A stretch of 64,000 nucleotides of DNA, from contig JAPFDS010000060.1 in assembly GCA_026168805.1 (NCBI GenBank), forward strand, positions 44,135 through 108,134, in the 5' to 3' direction. The position numbers and the translations under genes are program-made. Positions 41,240 to 51,134 of the stretch are shown here, piece after piece. Position 1 is the first letter of the stretch. Every line of letters begins with the position of its first letter. Source of the stretch: Caryophanales bacterium (GTDB lineage Bacteria > Bacillota > Bacilli > Bacillales > Amphibacillaceae). The notes below the pieces were generated by a model. That model saw only the letters and a list, made by a program, of their open reading frames with translations. It did no database searches and was not told the origin of the DNA.

Positions 41240-44113
41240 ATGAAGTATATAACAAAAACAAGTAGTCTATTAATGGCTATCATGTTAATATTTCAACTTG
41301 TTGGACCGCCTGTTATAGCTATAGCGGATACAGTTAACGATAGCGAGGATGAAAATATTACAAGTATTGCACATTCAGAAGAACTAACAGAAATCCCAGT
41401 CTATGATGAAAACTCTGACTCTAGTAACATTATTCATACTGTTAAAAACGGCACTGAAGTTACTATTTTAGATTCGGCTGAAGATTTTTCACACGTTGAA
41501 TTTACAGCTTCAAATTCTAGTAAACTAGTAGAGGGATATATTAGTAATGAATATTTAATTCCTTCAGATGAATTCGACAATTCAAGTGAAGAGCAAGAAA
41601 GTGATATAAAAGAGGAGTCTACTGAAGATAACATAGAGAGTGACGATGAGGAGACGTTAGAATCTGACGAAACTGACAAATCCGACTCAAACAACTCTGA
41701 TGATGATCCTAAAAATGAAGATGATTCTGATGTACATAGTAATGAGGAGGATTCCAAACTTGATAACACAGACGAAAAAACTGATGAAAAAGACTCTTCT
41801 AGTCAAGACAAAAGTGTTCTAGAAAGTACATTTAAAAATCAGGAAAATGTTACAGGTATCGGAATCAGAAATCCTACTAATGTACGAGAAAGAAATTCCA
41901 CTAAATCGAATGTCATTGCTTCATATCCTGAGGGAACTGTTATTGATTTAAAAACATTTTCCAAGAACTGGTATGAGGTTACTGTAGATGTAAATGGAAA
42001 AGAAACTTCAGGCTATGTACATCATAAACATGTAGATGTAATTTATGAAACACAAGAGAGCAAAAATGTTGTTGGTTTAAGGAATCCTACGAACGTCAGA
42101 ACTCTTGCTTCTACTAAGTCTGATGTAAAAACTTCTTATCCCCAGGGAACTATCATTAAAGTAAAAACGTTTACTAAAGATTGGTATGAAATTACTGATA
42201 ATGGGAAAACACTGGGATATATTCACCATAAACATGTTGGTGATATTGAGAAGGATCAATCTTCTTTACAAGGTATCGGGATTAATAATCCTACCAACAT
42301 TCGTGAACTTGCTTCTACTAAATCAAAAGTTCTTACGTCTCTTCCAATTGGAACAATAATTGATTTAGAAACATTTTCCGATAATTGGTATGAGGCCACT
42401 GCAAAGGTAGATGGAAAAGTAATAAAAGGATTTATTCATCACAAGCATATTGGAGACACAGTAGAAACGAAACAGAAAAGCTTTAAGGCAATAGGGATTA
42501 ATAACCCTACCTATATAAGAACAAGGCCTTCAACAAAAGCAACACACGTTAAAGCTCTTCCAGTTGGATCTATTATTAATCTAAAAACATTTTCTAAACA
42601 TTGGTATGAAGCTACTGTCAATGTCAATGGAAAGAAAAAAACTGGTTATGTTCATAAAAAACATATAGGTGACCAAATAAATAATAAAAATAGCAGTTTT
42701 AAAGGATATGGAATTAACGATCCAACTCAAATACGAGTTAGACCATCTACCGAAGCAAAAAGTGCTGGGAGGCTCCCGGTAGGGTCAATTATAGATTTAA
42801 AGTCGTTTTCCAAGCACTGGTATAAAGCTACTGCAAAAGTGAATGGAAAGAAAATTAATGGATACATTCATAAGAAACATTTCCATAAAGCGAATGGTAC
42901 CGGAGAAAATTCATATGGTGAAGTCATTAAAAAAACTACTATAATTAGAGGATTACCCTCAACAAATGCAAATGTTGCCAAAAGATTAAAAAAAGGAAAC
43001 GTTATTGAGCTCGAAGATTTTTCAAAGTATTGGTATAAAGCAACTCCAATTGGCAATGAAAAATGGACTGGATATGTGCATAAAAATCATGTGAAAATCA
43101 CTGATTCAGTGGAAAAAAAATATGGTAGTTACAGTAATGCCGTAAATGCTCAAATGAAACAATCACCACAAGTGTCGGGTTTCGGTCGACATGGAGGTTT
43201 TCGCAACGCATCAAAAGAACAAGTAGAGTACTATATAAACCCTTCAAACTTTACTAAAAATTCTAGAGAGTATCTACAATTTCTCGTATTATCAGAACCT
43301 GCTGGTCTAGATAAAAACGAAGTAAACTCTAAAGTCTTGAAAGGACTTGGTGTACTCGATGGTAAAGGCGCATCTTTTATAAAGGCTGCTAAAAAATTTG
43401 ATATTAATGAAGCCTATTTAATTTCCCATGCTAAGTTGGAAACAGGTAATGGTACGTCTACACTTGCAAAAGGAGTGCCTGTTGACAAGAAAGGTAATAT
43501 TGTAGATAAGAAAAAAGCTTATAAGACAGTTTACAATGTTTACGGAATTGGCGCTGTGGACTCTAACGCATTAGCCGGAGGTGCCAAAAGAGCGTTTGAT
43601 GAAGGTTGGTTCACTGTAGATAAAGCCATTGTAGGGGGAGCCCAATTTATTAATACGTACATTGGTCGTGGACAAGATACTCTTTATAAAATGAGATGGA
43701 ATCCAGAAAGTCCAGGTTATCCACAATACGCAACTGATATAGGTTGGGCTGTTAAACAGACTGCTAGCATGAATCAGATTTACAGTCTTATTGATAACTA
43801 TACGCACCGTTTTGATGTACCTAAGTACAAAGGGCAACCTAGTAAATCTGGAAATAAAAATGCATATACTGAAACACTCTTACAAGTTAGTGCTTCTGCT
43901 TTAAATATTCGTGAAAATGCTGGTACTAAATATAAGAGTGTCGGTCAAGCTTCAAAAGGAACGAAACTCACTCCTATATTTAATAAGAAGGGTGAATACG
44001 TTACAAAGACTGTTAATGGTCATATTTGGTATAGAATCAATTATAAAGGCAAAACAGCGTGGGCTAGTGGTGGAGTAAATGGAAATGAACTTGTAAAGCT
44101 TATAAATAAGTAA
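41240..44113 (+). CDS. Secreted SH3-repeat glucosaminidase (autolysin-type)
   Basis: 957-residue wall hydrolase. A signal peptide (about 1-32, cleaved after an AIA motif) is followed by a first SH3-like module (40-105). Next comes a highly acidic Ser/Asp/Glu linker (about 110-200), then six SH3-like repeats of about 62-75 residues (210-615), each with NPT-x-[VI]-R at its start and WY and GY-[IV]-H near its end. The glucosaminidase domain (about 640-860) cleaves GlcNAc-MurNAc bonds; its catalytic Glu734 lies in HAKLETGNGTS, with YNVYGIGAVD following. A last SH3 module ends the protein. SH3 and acidic parts suit binding to wall and teichoic acid. The start at ATG 41240-41242 has AAGGGAG six bases upstream. 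Related to the LytD family of bacilli, but with a different repeat layout. Confidence 0.92.
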   Translation: MKYITKTSSLLMAIMLIFQLVGPPVIAIADTVNDSEDENITSIAHSEELTEIPVYDENSDSSNIIHTVKNGTEVTILDSAEDFSHVEFTASNSSKLVEGYISNEYLIPSDEFDNSSEEQESDIKEESTEDNIESDDEETLESDETDKSDSNNSDDDPKNEDDSDVHSNEEDSKLDNTDEKTDEKDSSSQDKSVLESTFKNQENVTGIGIRNPTNVRERNSTKSNVIASYPEGTVIDLKTFSKNWYEVTVDVNGKETSGYVHHKHVDVIYETQESKNVVGLRNPTNVRTLASTKSDVKTSYPQGTIIKVKTFTKDWYEITDNGKTLGYIHHKHVGDIEKDQSSLQGIGINNPTNIRELASTKSKVLTSLPIGTIIDLETFSDNWYEATAKVDGKVIKGFIHHKHIGDTVETKQKSFKAIGINNPTYIRTRPSTKATHVKALPVGSIINLKTFSKHWYEATVNVNGKKKTGYVHKKHIGDQINNKNSSFKGYGINDPTQIRVRPSTEAKSAGRLPVGSIIDLKSFSKHWYKATAKVNGKKINGYIHKKHFHKANGTGENSYGEVIKKTTIIRGLPSTNANVAKRLKKGNVIELEDFSKYWYKATPIGNEKWTGYVHKNHVKITDSVEKKYGSYSNAVNAQMKQSPQVSGFGRHGGFRNASKEQVEYYINPSNFTKNSREYLQFLVLSEPAGLDKNEVNSKVLKGLGVLDGKGASFIKAAKKFDINEAYLISHAKLETGNGTSTLAKGVPVDKKGNIVDKKKAYKTVYNVYGIGAVDSNALAGGAKRAFDEGWFTVDKAIVGGAQFINTYIGRGQDTLYKMRWNPESPGYPQYATDIGWAVKQTASMNQIYSLIDNYTHRFDVPKYKGQPSKSGNKNAYTETLLQVSASALNIRENAGTKYKSVGQASKGTKLTPIFNKKGEYVTKTVNGHIWYRINYKGKTAWASGGVNGNELVKLINK

Positions 44114-44116
44114 CAT

Positions 44117-44159
44117 TTTAAAAACCATCTTTATTTAGTCGAATAAAGATGGTTTTTTA
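44117..44159 (+). terminator. Intrinsic terminator of the glucosaminidase gene
   Basis: An A-run, then AAACCATCTTTATT pairing with AATAAAGATGGTTT around a short loop, then six T residues. It starts a few bases after the stop codon. Confidence 0.9.
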
Positions 44160-44252
44160 TAAATATATAGATTTTAATTAGTGGATGAATAATCGATAAT
44201 TAGTTATACTACATATACTAGCTTTTGATATTTTGAAAGGGGTTAAAGTGTT

Positions 44253-45638
44253 TTGAAAAATATATTGATCCGATCAGGAATGTCACCATTAGATACATTT
44301 GATCCTGCACACATCATGCTTAATAATTCCATTGGTGGAAACGTTGGAAATTTAATATATGCATACAGTGTTTATAGAACGTTAACTACCGAAGGAGTTA
44401 CGATTACACCAGATTATTATAAAATCGATCATACTAAAGCTGATGAAATAAACGAAAAATACGATTGTTATATTATTCCTTTAGCCGATGCTTTTAGAGA
44501 GGACTTCCGTCCTAGTTTAAGAAAATATACAAAACTATTCAAAAAGTTAAAAATTCCAGTTGTTATTGTTGGTGTTGGGCTACGAGCACCGTTTGAACCT
44601 AAACTTGATGAAGGTTTTCCATTTGATGAAGATGTAAAGGCGTTTGTGAATGCTGCTTTGGAGAGGTCTAGCATCATTGGATTGCGTGGTGAGATTACTT
44701 CTAAATACTTAACAAAATTAGGCTTTCGTGAAGGCATTGATCACACCGTAATAGGATGTCCTTCTATGTATACATTTGGTAGAGAAATTAATATCAGAGA
44801 TACTAATATTACAAAAGATTCTAAAATTGCATTTAATAATTCAAAATTATCACCCAAAAATGTGCTTGACTTTATGCAGAGAAATATTGATGAATATCCT
44901 AATCATTATTTTATACCACAATGGATGAGTGAATTAAGACTAACTTATCTAGGTTCACCGGATTTAAAAAATCCTACTGACAATTATCCTTGTTCAAACT
45001 CTGAAGAAATATACAAAGACAATAGAGTCCGTTACTTTTTAAATGCATACACATGGATTGATTTCCTTAAAAATGTAGATTTTTCTTTTGGTCTTCGATT
45101 ACACGGTAACATTACCTCCACAATTGCGGGGACACCAAGCATTTTAATACCAAAAGATGCAAGGATGAGAGAATTAGCAAGTTACCACAATTTGACTAGT
45201 GTATGGGCAGGCGATATTACAGAAGAAACCAACATAAAAACTCTCGTAGAGGAGGCGGACTTCCATAGTCCAGAGAAATCACAAGCTGCCAACTTTGACA
45301 ATTATATTGATTTCCTAAATAAAAATGGAGTCAATCACATTTATGAGCAAGACAAAAATAGAAAAGATGCTCCTTTTGATGCACTCGTTTCAAAAGTCGA
45401 GAAACTACCGCCGGTCACTCCAATCAACGGATGTACTACTGATGAAGCTGTTCATCGTTGGAGTAGATTTCATGATTTAACTGAAGCTAAAAATCTTAGA
45501 GCAAAAAAGCAAGCATCTAATAAGCATAAAAGTGAAATTAACAAAAAGAACAAAAGAATTAAATGGCTAGAAGGTACTATGAATCGAAAGTCTGTAAGAG
45601 TTGCTTTGAAAACTGCAAACTTGTTTAGTTCGAAATAA
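44253..45638 (+). CDS. Polysaccharide pyruvyl transferase family protein (second copy)
   Basis: 461-residue member of the pyruvyl transferase family, longer than the one at 23357. It has NNSIGGNVGNLIYAYSVYR near 25-45, IVGVGLRAPFEP near 104, SIIGLRGEITSKYL near 138, the NYPCSNSEEIYKDNRVRYFLNA region near 245, and the RLHGNITSTIAGTPSILIPKD motif near 287-305. That last His motif corresponds to RFHA in the other copy. The C-terminal 40 residues are basic and may bind membrane or polymer. The TTG start follows AAAGGGG at ten bases. It lies between the glucosaminidase and the phosphotransferase genes of the teichoic acid locus, so its acceptor may be a teichoic acid sugar or another wall glycan. 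The donor (phosphoenolpyruvate) is assumed from the family. Confidence 0.82.
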   Translation: MKNILIRSGMSPLDTFDPAHIMLNNSIGGNVGNLIYAYSVYRTLTTEGVTITPDYYKIDHTKADEINEKYDCYIIPLADAFREDFRPSLRKYTKLFKKLKIPVVIVGVGLRAPFEPKLDEGFPFDEDVKAFVNAALERSSIIGLRGEITSKYLTKLGFREGIDHTVIGCPSMYTFGREINIRDTNITKDSKIAFNNSKLSPKNVLDFMQRNIDEYPNHYFIPQWMSELRLTYLGSPDLKNPTDNYPCSNSEEIYKDNRVRYFLNAYTWIDFLKNVDFSFGLRLHGNITSTIAGTPSILIPKDARMRELASYHNLTSVWAGDITEETNIKTLVEEADFHSPEKSQAANFDNYIDFLNKNGVNHIYEQDKNRKDAPFDALVSKVEKLPPVTPINGCTTDEAVHRWSRFHDLTEAKNLRAKKQASNKHKSEINKKNKRIKWLEGTMNRKSVRVALKTANLFSSK

Positions 45639-45680
45639 AAAAATGAACGGTCTCTTTTGATAGAGCCGTTCATTTTTTTA
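45637..45680. terminator. Bidirectional terminator between convergent surface-polymer genes
   Basis: AATGAACGG-T-CTC and GAGCCGTTCATT arms form a stem with one bulge, flanked by an A-run on the left and a T-run on the right. It therefore works for the plus-strand pyruvyl transferase gene and the minus-strand phosphotransferase gene. Confidence 0.85.
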
Positions 45681-47603
45681 TTTTAAAGTGCCATCATGTT
45701 CTTCTTCTCCCAAAGACCTTTCAAATAATTCAATTCTCGATTTCGGTGGCGGTAATATAACCAATTCTTCGTCTTCTTCTATATCATGATCTTCCAAACT
45801 AGGAATAATAACTTCATCTACAACATTTTTTGAAGCTGTACCAAGTGTGTCTCCGAAGAAGTAATCCACAAACGACTTCATTCTCGCTTCATCAAAATTA
45901 TCTTTTTTGATTTGCTCTACAATCTCACTTGTCGTTTTAACAAGAGGTCCTGGAATAAAATCAAAATAGTTATAATAAAAATCGCGTTCTTGTATATATT
46001 TTTCAACATCAAAGGCAAAAAACAATATCGGTTTATTCAATAAAGCAAATTCAAAACAAACAGATGAATAATCGGTAATTAAAACATCTGTTATTAATAA
46101 CAAATCATTAATTTCTCTGAATTCACTTAAATCATAAAAGAAATCTTTATACTCATAAGGAATGTTCAATTTGTTCTTAACAAATGGATGAATTTTAAAA
46201 AGAAATACATACTCTTCATGTAATTCTTCATATAACTTCTTCATGTCGATTGCTTCAAATGGGAAATACGCTGATGCTTGTCCATTTCCCCTAAACGTAG
46301 GAGCAAATAAAATTACTTTCTTATCTTTTATGAAAGGATATTTATGATAAAGCGTTTGAACAACATGGCTTTTATATTGCTCATCAAAAAATATATCTGC
46401 TCTTGGGATACCAGTTGGATAAATCCTTTCTTCATCAATTCCAAATCCTTCTGCGTAATGTTCCCTTACTCCCTCACTGCTAACAGTTGCCTTAGTATAG
46501 TTACGATGATTTTTAGACTTAGGTGAAGGTCCACCTGGTCTACCTAATCTACTGAATCCAAATGTTTTAAATGCTCCTGCGGCATGCCAGACTTGTATTA
46601 AGTCTGCATTTTTTCGGATCCTCAAGGGGTAAATTAATGGATAAAAGTCATCTAACAAGATAATCTTTGCAGTAGCTAAATGATAAGCAGTTTTAAAAAG
46701 TTTTAAAAAGCTTTTTTTACTATCTATTCGTTCATTAAATGCAAATTGGATATCTAATTGCAAATCTTGTTTGTACAATTCTTCATATACAAAATATAGA
46801 TTACCACTTAATTCAGTACGACTATCAGATGCAAAAGTAATCTTTTTCTTATTAATAGGCAACAGTCCAAAAATTATATAACACATTTTAAAGAATCTTC
46901 TTTTTATTGCTTGTACATATCTATTTTCTTTACCTACACTGTCCCTATCTAACTCTTCTGGATTGTAGGACTGTAGTAGTGTGTTTTCGAAGTGCATTGT
47001 CTTGTGATAAGTATCAAAGGTTATCATTAGACTGTATTTTAATATACGTTTAGCTGAATAATAATTTAGTTGTGTTGTTTTTATGTTGTTTTCTAAAAAG
47101 TCACTAATATTTGCAAGGGCAATCGTTTTTTTATATTTAACATCGTCATTTTCTTCTGCAAGTTGCTCTAATTGAATATAAACTTGATAACTGCCTTTTT
47201 CCAATGGTTTCTTATTTATAATATTAGATAAATCAATTGTTGATTTGAATCCACTTAGTGATTTACTATCTAAACTATCTATTTCATAGTTTATCACTTC
47301 GTTCAATTTACAATTTTCCAATGGTATATATATGAGATGAAGATTTAAAATCTCTTGATCGGATAACATATTGAATTCTTCATTAAATTCATGTTTTTCC
47401 CTAAAACTTTTAATATCTACTTCAGGAACTAACAGAAGCATTTTTCTAGTTCGATCCTCTTCATAAGAGTTTAACTCTGAAATAGATGCATATCCCTCTA
47501 TTTCAAGTTGCGAACCATTCAATGTAAATGCTGTAACTTCAGACAATACTCTAGCATCAGTCCTTATATTAGAGTATTCACTGTCTATTGAAGATGCGAA
47601 CAT
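45678..47603 (-). CDS. CDP-alditol phosphotransferase (TarL/TagF family) with N-terminal accessory domain
   Basis: 641-residue teichoic acid polymerase-type enzyme. Residues 1-170 form a beta-rich N-terminal domain with TAFTLNGSQLEIEGYASI, as in ribitol-phosphate polymerases. Residues about 230-620 are the phosphotransferase domain. Catalytic His340 lies in QVWHAAGAFKTFG and His472 in LFKIHPFVK, a spacing of 132; APTFRGNGQ and VLITDYSSVCFEFALLNKP are also present. The WHAAGA-x-K-x-FG form links it with TarL/TagB-like enzymes rather than the WHGTP form of TagF. The neighbours tarI and tarJ make CDP-ribitol, so a ribitol-phosphate polymerase is the best guess. GAGGTG precedes the ATG. The C-terminal tail is acidic. 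It is last in the operon tarI-tarJ-phosphotransferase-phosphotransferase. Confidence 0.88.
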   Translation of the reverse strand: MFASSIDSEYSNIRTDARVLSEVTAFTLNGSQLEIEGYASISELNSYEEDRTRKMLLLVPEVDIKSFREKHEFNEEFNMLSDQEILNLHLIYIPLENCKLNEVINYEIDSLDSKSLSGFKSTIDLSNIINKKPLEKGSYQVYIQLEQLAEENDDVKYKKTIALANISDFLENNIKTTQLNYYSAKRILKYSLMITFDTYHKTMHFENTLLQSYNPEELDRDSVGKENRYVQAIKRRFFKMCYIIFGLLPINKKKITFASDSRTELSGNLYFVYEELYKQDLQLDIQFAFNERIDSKKSFLKLFKTAYHLATAKIILLDDFYPLIYPLRIRKNADLIQVWHAAGAFKTFGFSRLGRPGGPSPKSKNHRNYTKATVSSEGVREHYAEGFGIDEERIYPTGIPRADIFFDEQYKSHVVQTLYHKYPFIKDKKVILFAPTFRGNGQASAYFPFEAIDMKKLYEELHEEYVFLFKIHPFVKNKLNIPYEYKDFFYDLSEFREINDLLLITDVLITDYSSVCFEFALLNKPILFFAFDVEKYIQERDFYYNYFDFIPGPLVKTTSEIVEQIKKDNFDEARMKSFVDYFFGDTLGTASKNVVDEVIIPSLEDHDIEEDEELVILPPPKSRIELFERSLGEEEHDGTLK

Positions 47604-47607
47604 ATTT

Positions 47608-48786
47608 TCACCTCGTTTTTATTTCCTTAAAATGTGAAACTATTTTACTAGAGACATCTATAGTGTTATCAAAATTATATTCTATCATACGCGATGTGTT
47701 ATAATATTCATCTTTTTGTCGGTCATTTATCCATTTAATTAACGCCTCTACATTAGTAATAATTTCTCCATCAGATATAGTATTAATACCTTCATAAAAT
47801 CCACGATTTTTTACATATTGTTCCAAATCGGGAACAAAGTGAGCTATAGGTTTTTTTAATAAGGAAAAATCAAAAACTGAAGATGAATAGTCTGTTACAA
47901 GTGCGTCCGTTACAAGCATCCAGTCATTTATAGTGAATTTTGATGCGATAGTGATATTAGGGCACTTATTTAATTTTAACAGATCTCTTCTTTCGATATA
48001 TGGGTGTCCTTTAAAAATAACTTGAATGTCTTTTCGTATTTTTTGTGAATGCTGTATTAAGTCGTCAATAATATTCAAGTCTGACTCTTGATGACTCCCA
48101 GTTGCTCTATATGTAGGTGCAAGTAAAATTAAAGTTTTTTTATTGTCAATTACTTCAGGAAAAGTTTCTTTAATCATTTTCTTTTTTTTAGACATCTCTA
48201 ATTGATTGTTAAATAGATCAATTCTAGGTGGACCAATTGGAAATATTCTTTCAGCACTCATATTAAATGCTTCTGCATAATAAGGGATAACATGGGAACT
48301 AGAAACGTAAACATGTGAATAATTACTATGAATAGGTATGATATTTAAATATGAAGTGCTTGGACCAAATTTAGTGTCTTTTGTACTATATCCGAATTTT
48401 TTGAATGCTCCTGCTGCATGCCATAACTGTATTACTTTCAGATTTTTTGAAGGTTTAATTAGGTAAACAGGTAAATAATAATCATCAAGGATGAGATACG
48501 AGGCATTCGAGAATTTAAAAATCTCAGTGAACAGTTTGAGATTCATTTTGTTCTCCGTATGAACAAAATGAATCTCAATAGCTGGTTCCTGCTTAATTAA
48601 CTCTTTATAAACATAACTTAAGTTACCCTCTAACTCTTCTGAGCGACTCAAAACAAAAACAGCTCTATTTTCATTCGTTTTTTGTGTTAAACAAAGTATC
48701 TTATATGTAACGTTAAACAGACACTTATAAATAAAAAAGAACAAGTTTTTTAAGGACTCTTTTATGTCCATAACTAGATCATCCAT
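47608..48786 (-). CDS. CDP-alditol phosphotransferase family protein (TarK/TarL/TagB-like)
   Basis: About 392 residues, single phosphotransferase domain with an N-terminal hydrophobic helix (about 10-30) for membrane contact. Visible motifs are the SRSEELEGNLSYVYKEL segment, QLWHAAGAFKKFGYST with the first catalytic His, APTYRATGSH, VIFKGHPYIE with the second His, and ALVTDYSSSVFDFSLLKKP. It sits directly after tarJ and four bases before the next phosphotransferase gene. It probably adds the first ribitol phosphate, or a priming unit, to the linkage lipid. The exact start is unclear: ATG 48784-48786 overlaps tarJ by 13 bases, ATG 48771 does not overlap, and a TTG at 48807 is also in frame. 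Acceptor specificity cannot be decided from sequence. Confidence 0.87.
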   Translation of the reverse strand: MDDLVMDIKESLKNLFFFIYKCLFNVTYKILCLTQKTNENRAVFVLSRSEELEGNLSYVYKELIKQEPAIEIHFVHTENKMNLKLFTEIFKFSNASYLILDDYYLPVYLIKPSKNLKVIQLWHAAGAFKKFGYSTKDTKFGPSTSYLNIIPIHSNYSHVYVSSSHVIPYYAEAFNMSAERIFPIGPPRIDLFNNQLEMSKKKKMIKETFPEVIDNKKTLILLAPTYRATGSHQESDLNIIDDLIQHSQKIRKDIQVIFKGHPYIERRDLLKLNKCPNITIASKFTINDWMLVTDALVTDYSSSVFDFSLLKKPIAHFVPDLEQYVKNRGFYEGINTISDGEIITNVEALIKWINDRQKDEYYNTSRMIEYNFDNTIDVSSKIVSHFKEIKTR

Positions 48787-49799
48787 CTCATAACTGTTTT
48801 CCCCCAAGAACTAGATAGATCACTTTCAAATGTTTCAATAATATCATGTTGATTTCTCACATTATGAACGTTCCCTACGAGTGTACCTAAATAATCCACA
48901 ATGGACGGATGTTCTTCATAAATATCTATTGCTCTTTGGAAATCAGGTGTTCCACTACGACTGCTTCCTAAAAGTGTTAAACCTTTTTCAAGAACCATTC
49001 TCGTATTTATCTCTACTGGATATTCACTAACACCTAGTAATGATATCGTACCTTCTGGATTTATATGATCAATAATTTGATCAATTGCATACTGACTACC
49101 TTTTCCACCAGCACACTCGATTCCATGGTCAATTGTCAAGTCATCAGGAATTTCATCGATTTTAATTGCTTGATCAACGAATGAAAAATGATTCATTTTA
49201 TAGTCTGTTTTTCCAAAAATATATACTGTACTTTCAGGGTAAAGTTTCTTTAGAAACAAACATGTAATAAACCCTAAATTTCCATCGCCCCACACACCAA
49301 AGGTATCTCTCCTAATATGTGCCTTTTTCTCAAATCGACTTAGTGCGTGTACAGTTATAGTTACTAGCTCTGTAAAAGCTGCAACATCCATATCCATGTC
49401 TTCAGGTAATATTACTAATCGATCATGCTTCATAAACACGTAATCTTGCATAAACCCATCATATCCACTTGATCTAAATTGACTTGATCTTAAGTAATTT
49501 TCAGCAATAACTGAATCAGTTTCAGTTGGTGTGTTTGGCACCATAACTACTTTTGTACCTACTGATAACTTTCCAGTTGGATCGAATACCACCTCTCCAA
49601 CTCCTTCATGAATCAGTGCCATTGGCAATTTCTCTCGCATTGCCTTTTTGCCACGTGTTCCAGTATAATATCTTTGATCTGCAGCACAAATAGACATATG
49701 CGTAGGTCGTATCACTACTTCTTCGCCTACGATAGATTTATCCTTGTAAGTGACTTCAAATTGTCTAGGTGAAACTAATCGATATACTTGGTTTATCAT
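48774..49799 (-). CDS. tarJ: TarJ: ribulose-5-phosphate reductase (ribitol-5-phosphate dehydrogenase)
   Basis: 341-residue medium-chain alcohol dehydrogenase-type enzyme. It reduces ribulose 5-phosphate to ribitol 5-phosphate with NADPH, supplying TarI. Family features are [16 protein letters not shown] near 33-48 with the catalytic zinc Cys, [15 protein letters not shown] near 60, the nucleotide-binding [18 protein letters not shown] near 150, and [19 protein letters not shown] near 275. It begins within the last four bases of tarI (ATGA overlap), which signals strict translational coupling. The pair tarI-tarJ followed by two phosphotransferases is the classical order for ribitol-phosphate wall teichoic acid, known from Staphylococcus aureus and Bacillus subtilis W23. 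Confidence 0.92.
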   Translation of the reverse strand: MINQVYRLVSPRQFEVTYKDKSIVGEEVVIRPTHMSICAADQRYYTGTRGKKAMREKLPMALIHEGVGEVVFDPTGKLSVGTKVVMVPNTPTETDSVIAENYLRSSQFRSSGYDGFMQDYVFMKHDRLVILPEDMDMDVAAFTELVTITVHALSRFEKKAHIRRDTFGVWGDGNLGFITCLFLKKLYPESTVYIFGKTDYKMNHFSFVDQAIKIDEIPDDLTIDHGIECAGGKGSQYAIDQIIDHINPEGTISLLGVSEYPVEINTRMVLEKGLTLLGSSRSGTPDFQRAIDIYEEHPSIVDYLGTLVGNVHNVRNQHDIIETFESDLSSSWGKTVMRWMI

Positions 49800-50509
49800 T
49801 TATCTAAACTTCCTTTAATAATTGAATTTGCAACATTTAAATCATAAGGCGTAGTTACTTTAAGATTAAATATTTCCCCTTCAACTAATTTAACTTTCTC
49901 ACCTTTCATAGAGAAAATCTTACATGCATCTGTTAATATTTCCTTATCTTCAGTCGTTAACCCTTCATAGAGGTTTTGTAACTTGCGAACATTAAATGTT
50001 TGCGGCGTTTGACCCTGATACATAGTGTCTCGTTTTGGAATATCTTTAATGAATTCTCCATCTTCTGATTCGACAATAGTGTCCACTGCACTAATAACAG
50101 TGTCGACAGCATCATATTTTAATCCCATATCGATATTATCTTGGATAATTCTATGTGTTAAAAACGGACGTACTGCATCATGTGTAATTAAGATATCATC
50201 GTCTTCTATACCATTTTCTTCCTCAATAGATTTAATGATATTCATGATAGTGCCATTACGGTCACTGCCACCCTCAACTACATTAACATTTGGTAAATTA
50301 ATGTTAAATTTCTTGAGAGTATCATTTGTATAATTTACCCATTCCTTTGGTGATGCAACTATAATTGTTGAAATTTCATCATTTAATAAAAACTTCTCTA
50401 TTGTATGCACAATAATTGGTTTATCATTTAATAGTAAGAACTGCTTTGGCATAGGAACATTTCCCATTCTTGTTCCTTGACCACCTGCTAATATACCTGC
50501 ATAAATCAT
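49796..50509 (-). CDS. tarI: TarI: ribitol-5-phosphate cytidylyltransferase
   Basis: 237-residue nucleotidyltransferase of the IspD/TarI fold that makes CDP-ribitol from CTP and ribitol 5-phosphate. The CTP-binding loop [18 protein letters not shown] lies near residues 7-24. [15 protein letters not shown] near 79 and [13 protein letters not shown] near 105 are also diagnostic, as is the [19 protein letters not shown] segment with its arginine loop. IspD itself is less likely because tarJ follows at once. The start was placed at ATG 50507-50509, six bases after GAGGTG; a GTG three codons earlier overlaps that ribosome site. It is first in the operon and divergent from tagD. Confidence 0.92.
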   Translation of the reverse strand: MIYAGILAGGQGTRMGNVPMPKQFLLLNDKPIIVHTIEKFLLNDEISTIIVASPKEWVNYTNDTLKKFNINLPNVNVVEGGSDRNGTIMNIIKSIEEENGIEDDDILITHDAVRPFLTHRIIQDNIDMGLKYDAVDTVISAVDTIVESEDGEFIKDIPKRDTMYQGQTPQTFNVRKLQNLYEGLTTEDKEILTDACKIFSMKGEKVKLVEGEIFNLKVTTPYDLNVANSIIKGSLDK

Positions 50510-50735
50510 TACTTTCACCTCATTGTTTAGTATAACAAACTTTTTAATTATTATTGTTAAAAGTTATTTTTTTTATGTATTCTATTATTAATGGTATAAT
50601 TCATAAACAAGTTCACATTCATGCTTAGAATACTAAATAATGTACTTATATTCAAGTAAATGCTTGATTAACTTTAAAAATATCAACAATACATTTTCAA
50701 AATATAAGATAAATACTAATTATGGAGGACTTACA

Positions 50736-51134
50736 TTGAAAAAAATTATAACGTACGGTACTTTTGACCTTATTCATACAGGGCACATTAACATTCTTCG
50801 CCGTGCGAAAGAGTATGGGGATTATTTAGTAGTAGCAATTTCAACGGATGAGTTTAATGCTCTGAAAGGAAAGAAAGCATATTATTCCTTTGAACAAAGA
50901 AAAGCAATTCTCGAGGCGATTCGCTATGTAGATGAAGTTATTCCGGAGCATAATTGGGAGCAAAAGGTAGAAGATGTGAAGAAGCATGCGATTGATGTGT
51001 TTGTCATGGGGGATGACTGGAAAGGTGATTTTGACTTTTTGCAGGATCAATGTGAGGTCATCTATTTACCGAGAACGGCTGGTATTTCGACAACGCAAAT
51101 CAAAAAGGATTTAAATCGTACGAACAATGGTTAG
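50736..51134 (+). CDS. tagD: TagD: glycerol-3-phosphate cytidylyltransferase
   Basis: 132-residue cytidylyltransferase that makes CDP-glycerol from CTP and sn-glycerol 3-phosphate, the donor for TagB and TagF. It contains the nucleotidyl-transfer motif TYGTFDLIHTGHINILRRAKE near 5-25 with the HxGH pair, and the RTAGISTTQIKKDL signature near 113-126. Its length matches known TagD (about 129). The start is TTG 50736-50738, seven bases after GGAGG; an apparent 32-residue extension upstream is AT-rich and does not resemble the family. It overlaps tagB by eight bases. Base composition rises sharply at this gene compared with the AT-rich genes on its left. Confidence 0.93.
   Translation: MKKIITYGTFDLIHTGHINILRRAKEYGDYLVVAISTDEFNALKGKKAYYSFEQRKAILEAIRYVDEVIPEHNWEQKVEDVKKHAIDVFVMGDDWKGDFDFLQDQCEVIYLPRTAGISTTQIKKDLNRTNNG

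Noticed and set aside
50640..50735. 32-residue N-terminal extension of TagD
   Set aside because: It is AT-rich and unlike any TagD N-terminus; GGAGG seven bases before TTG 50736 marks the true start.
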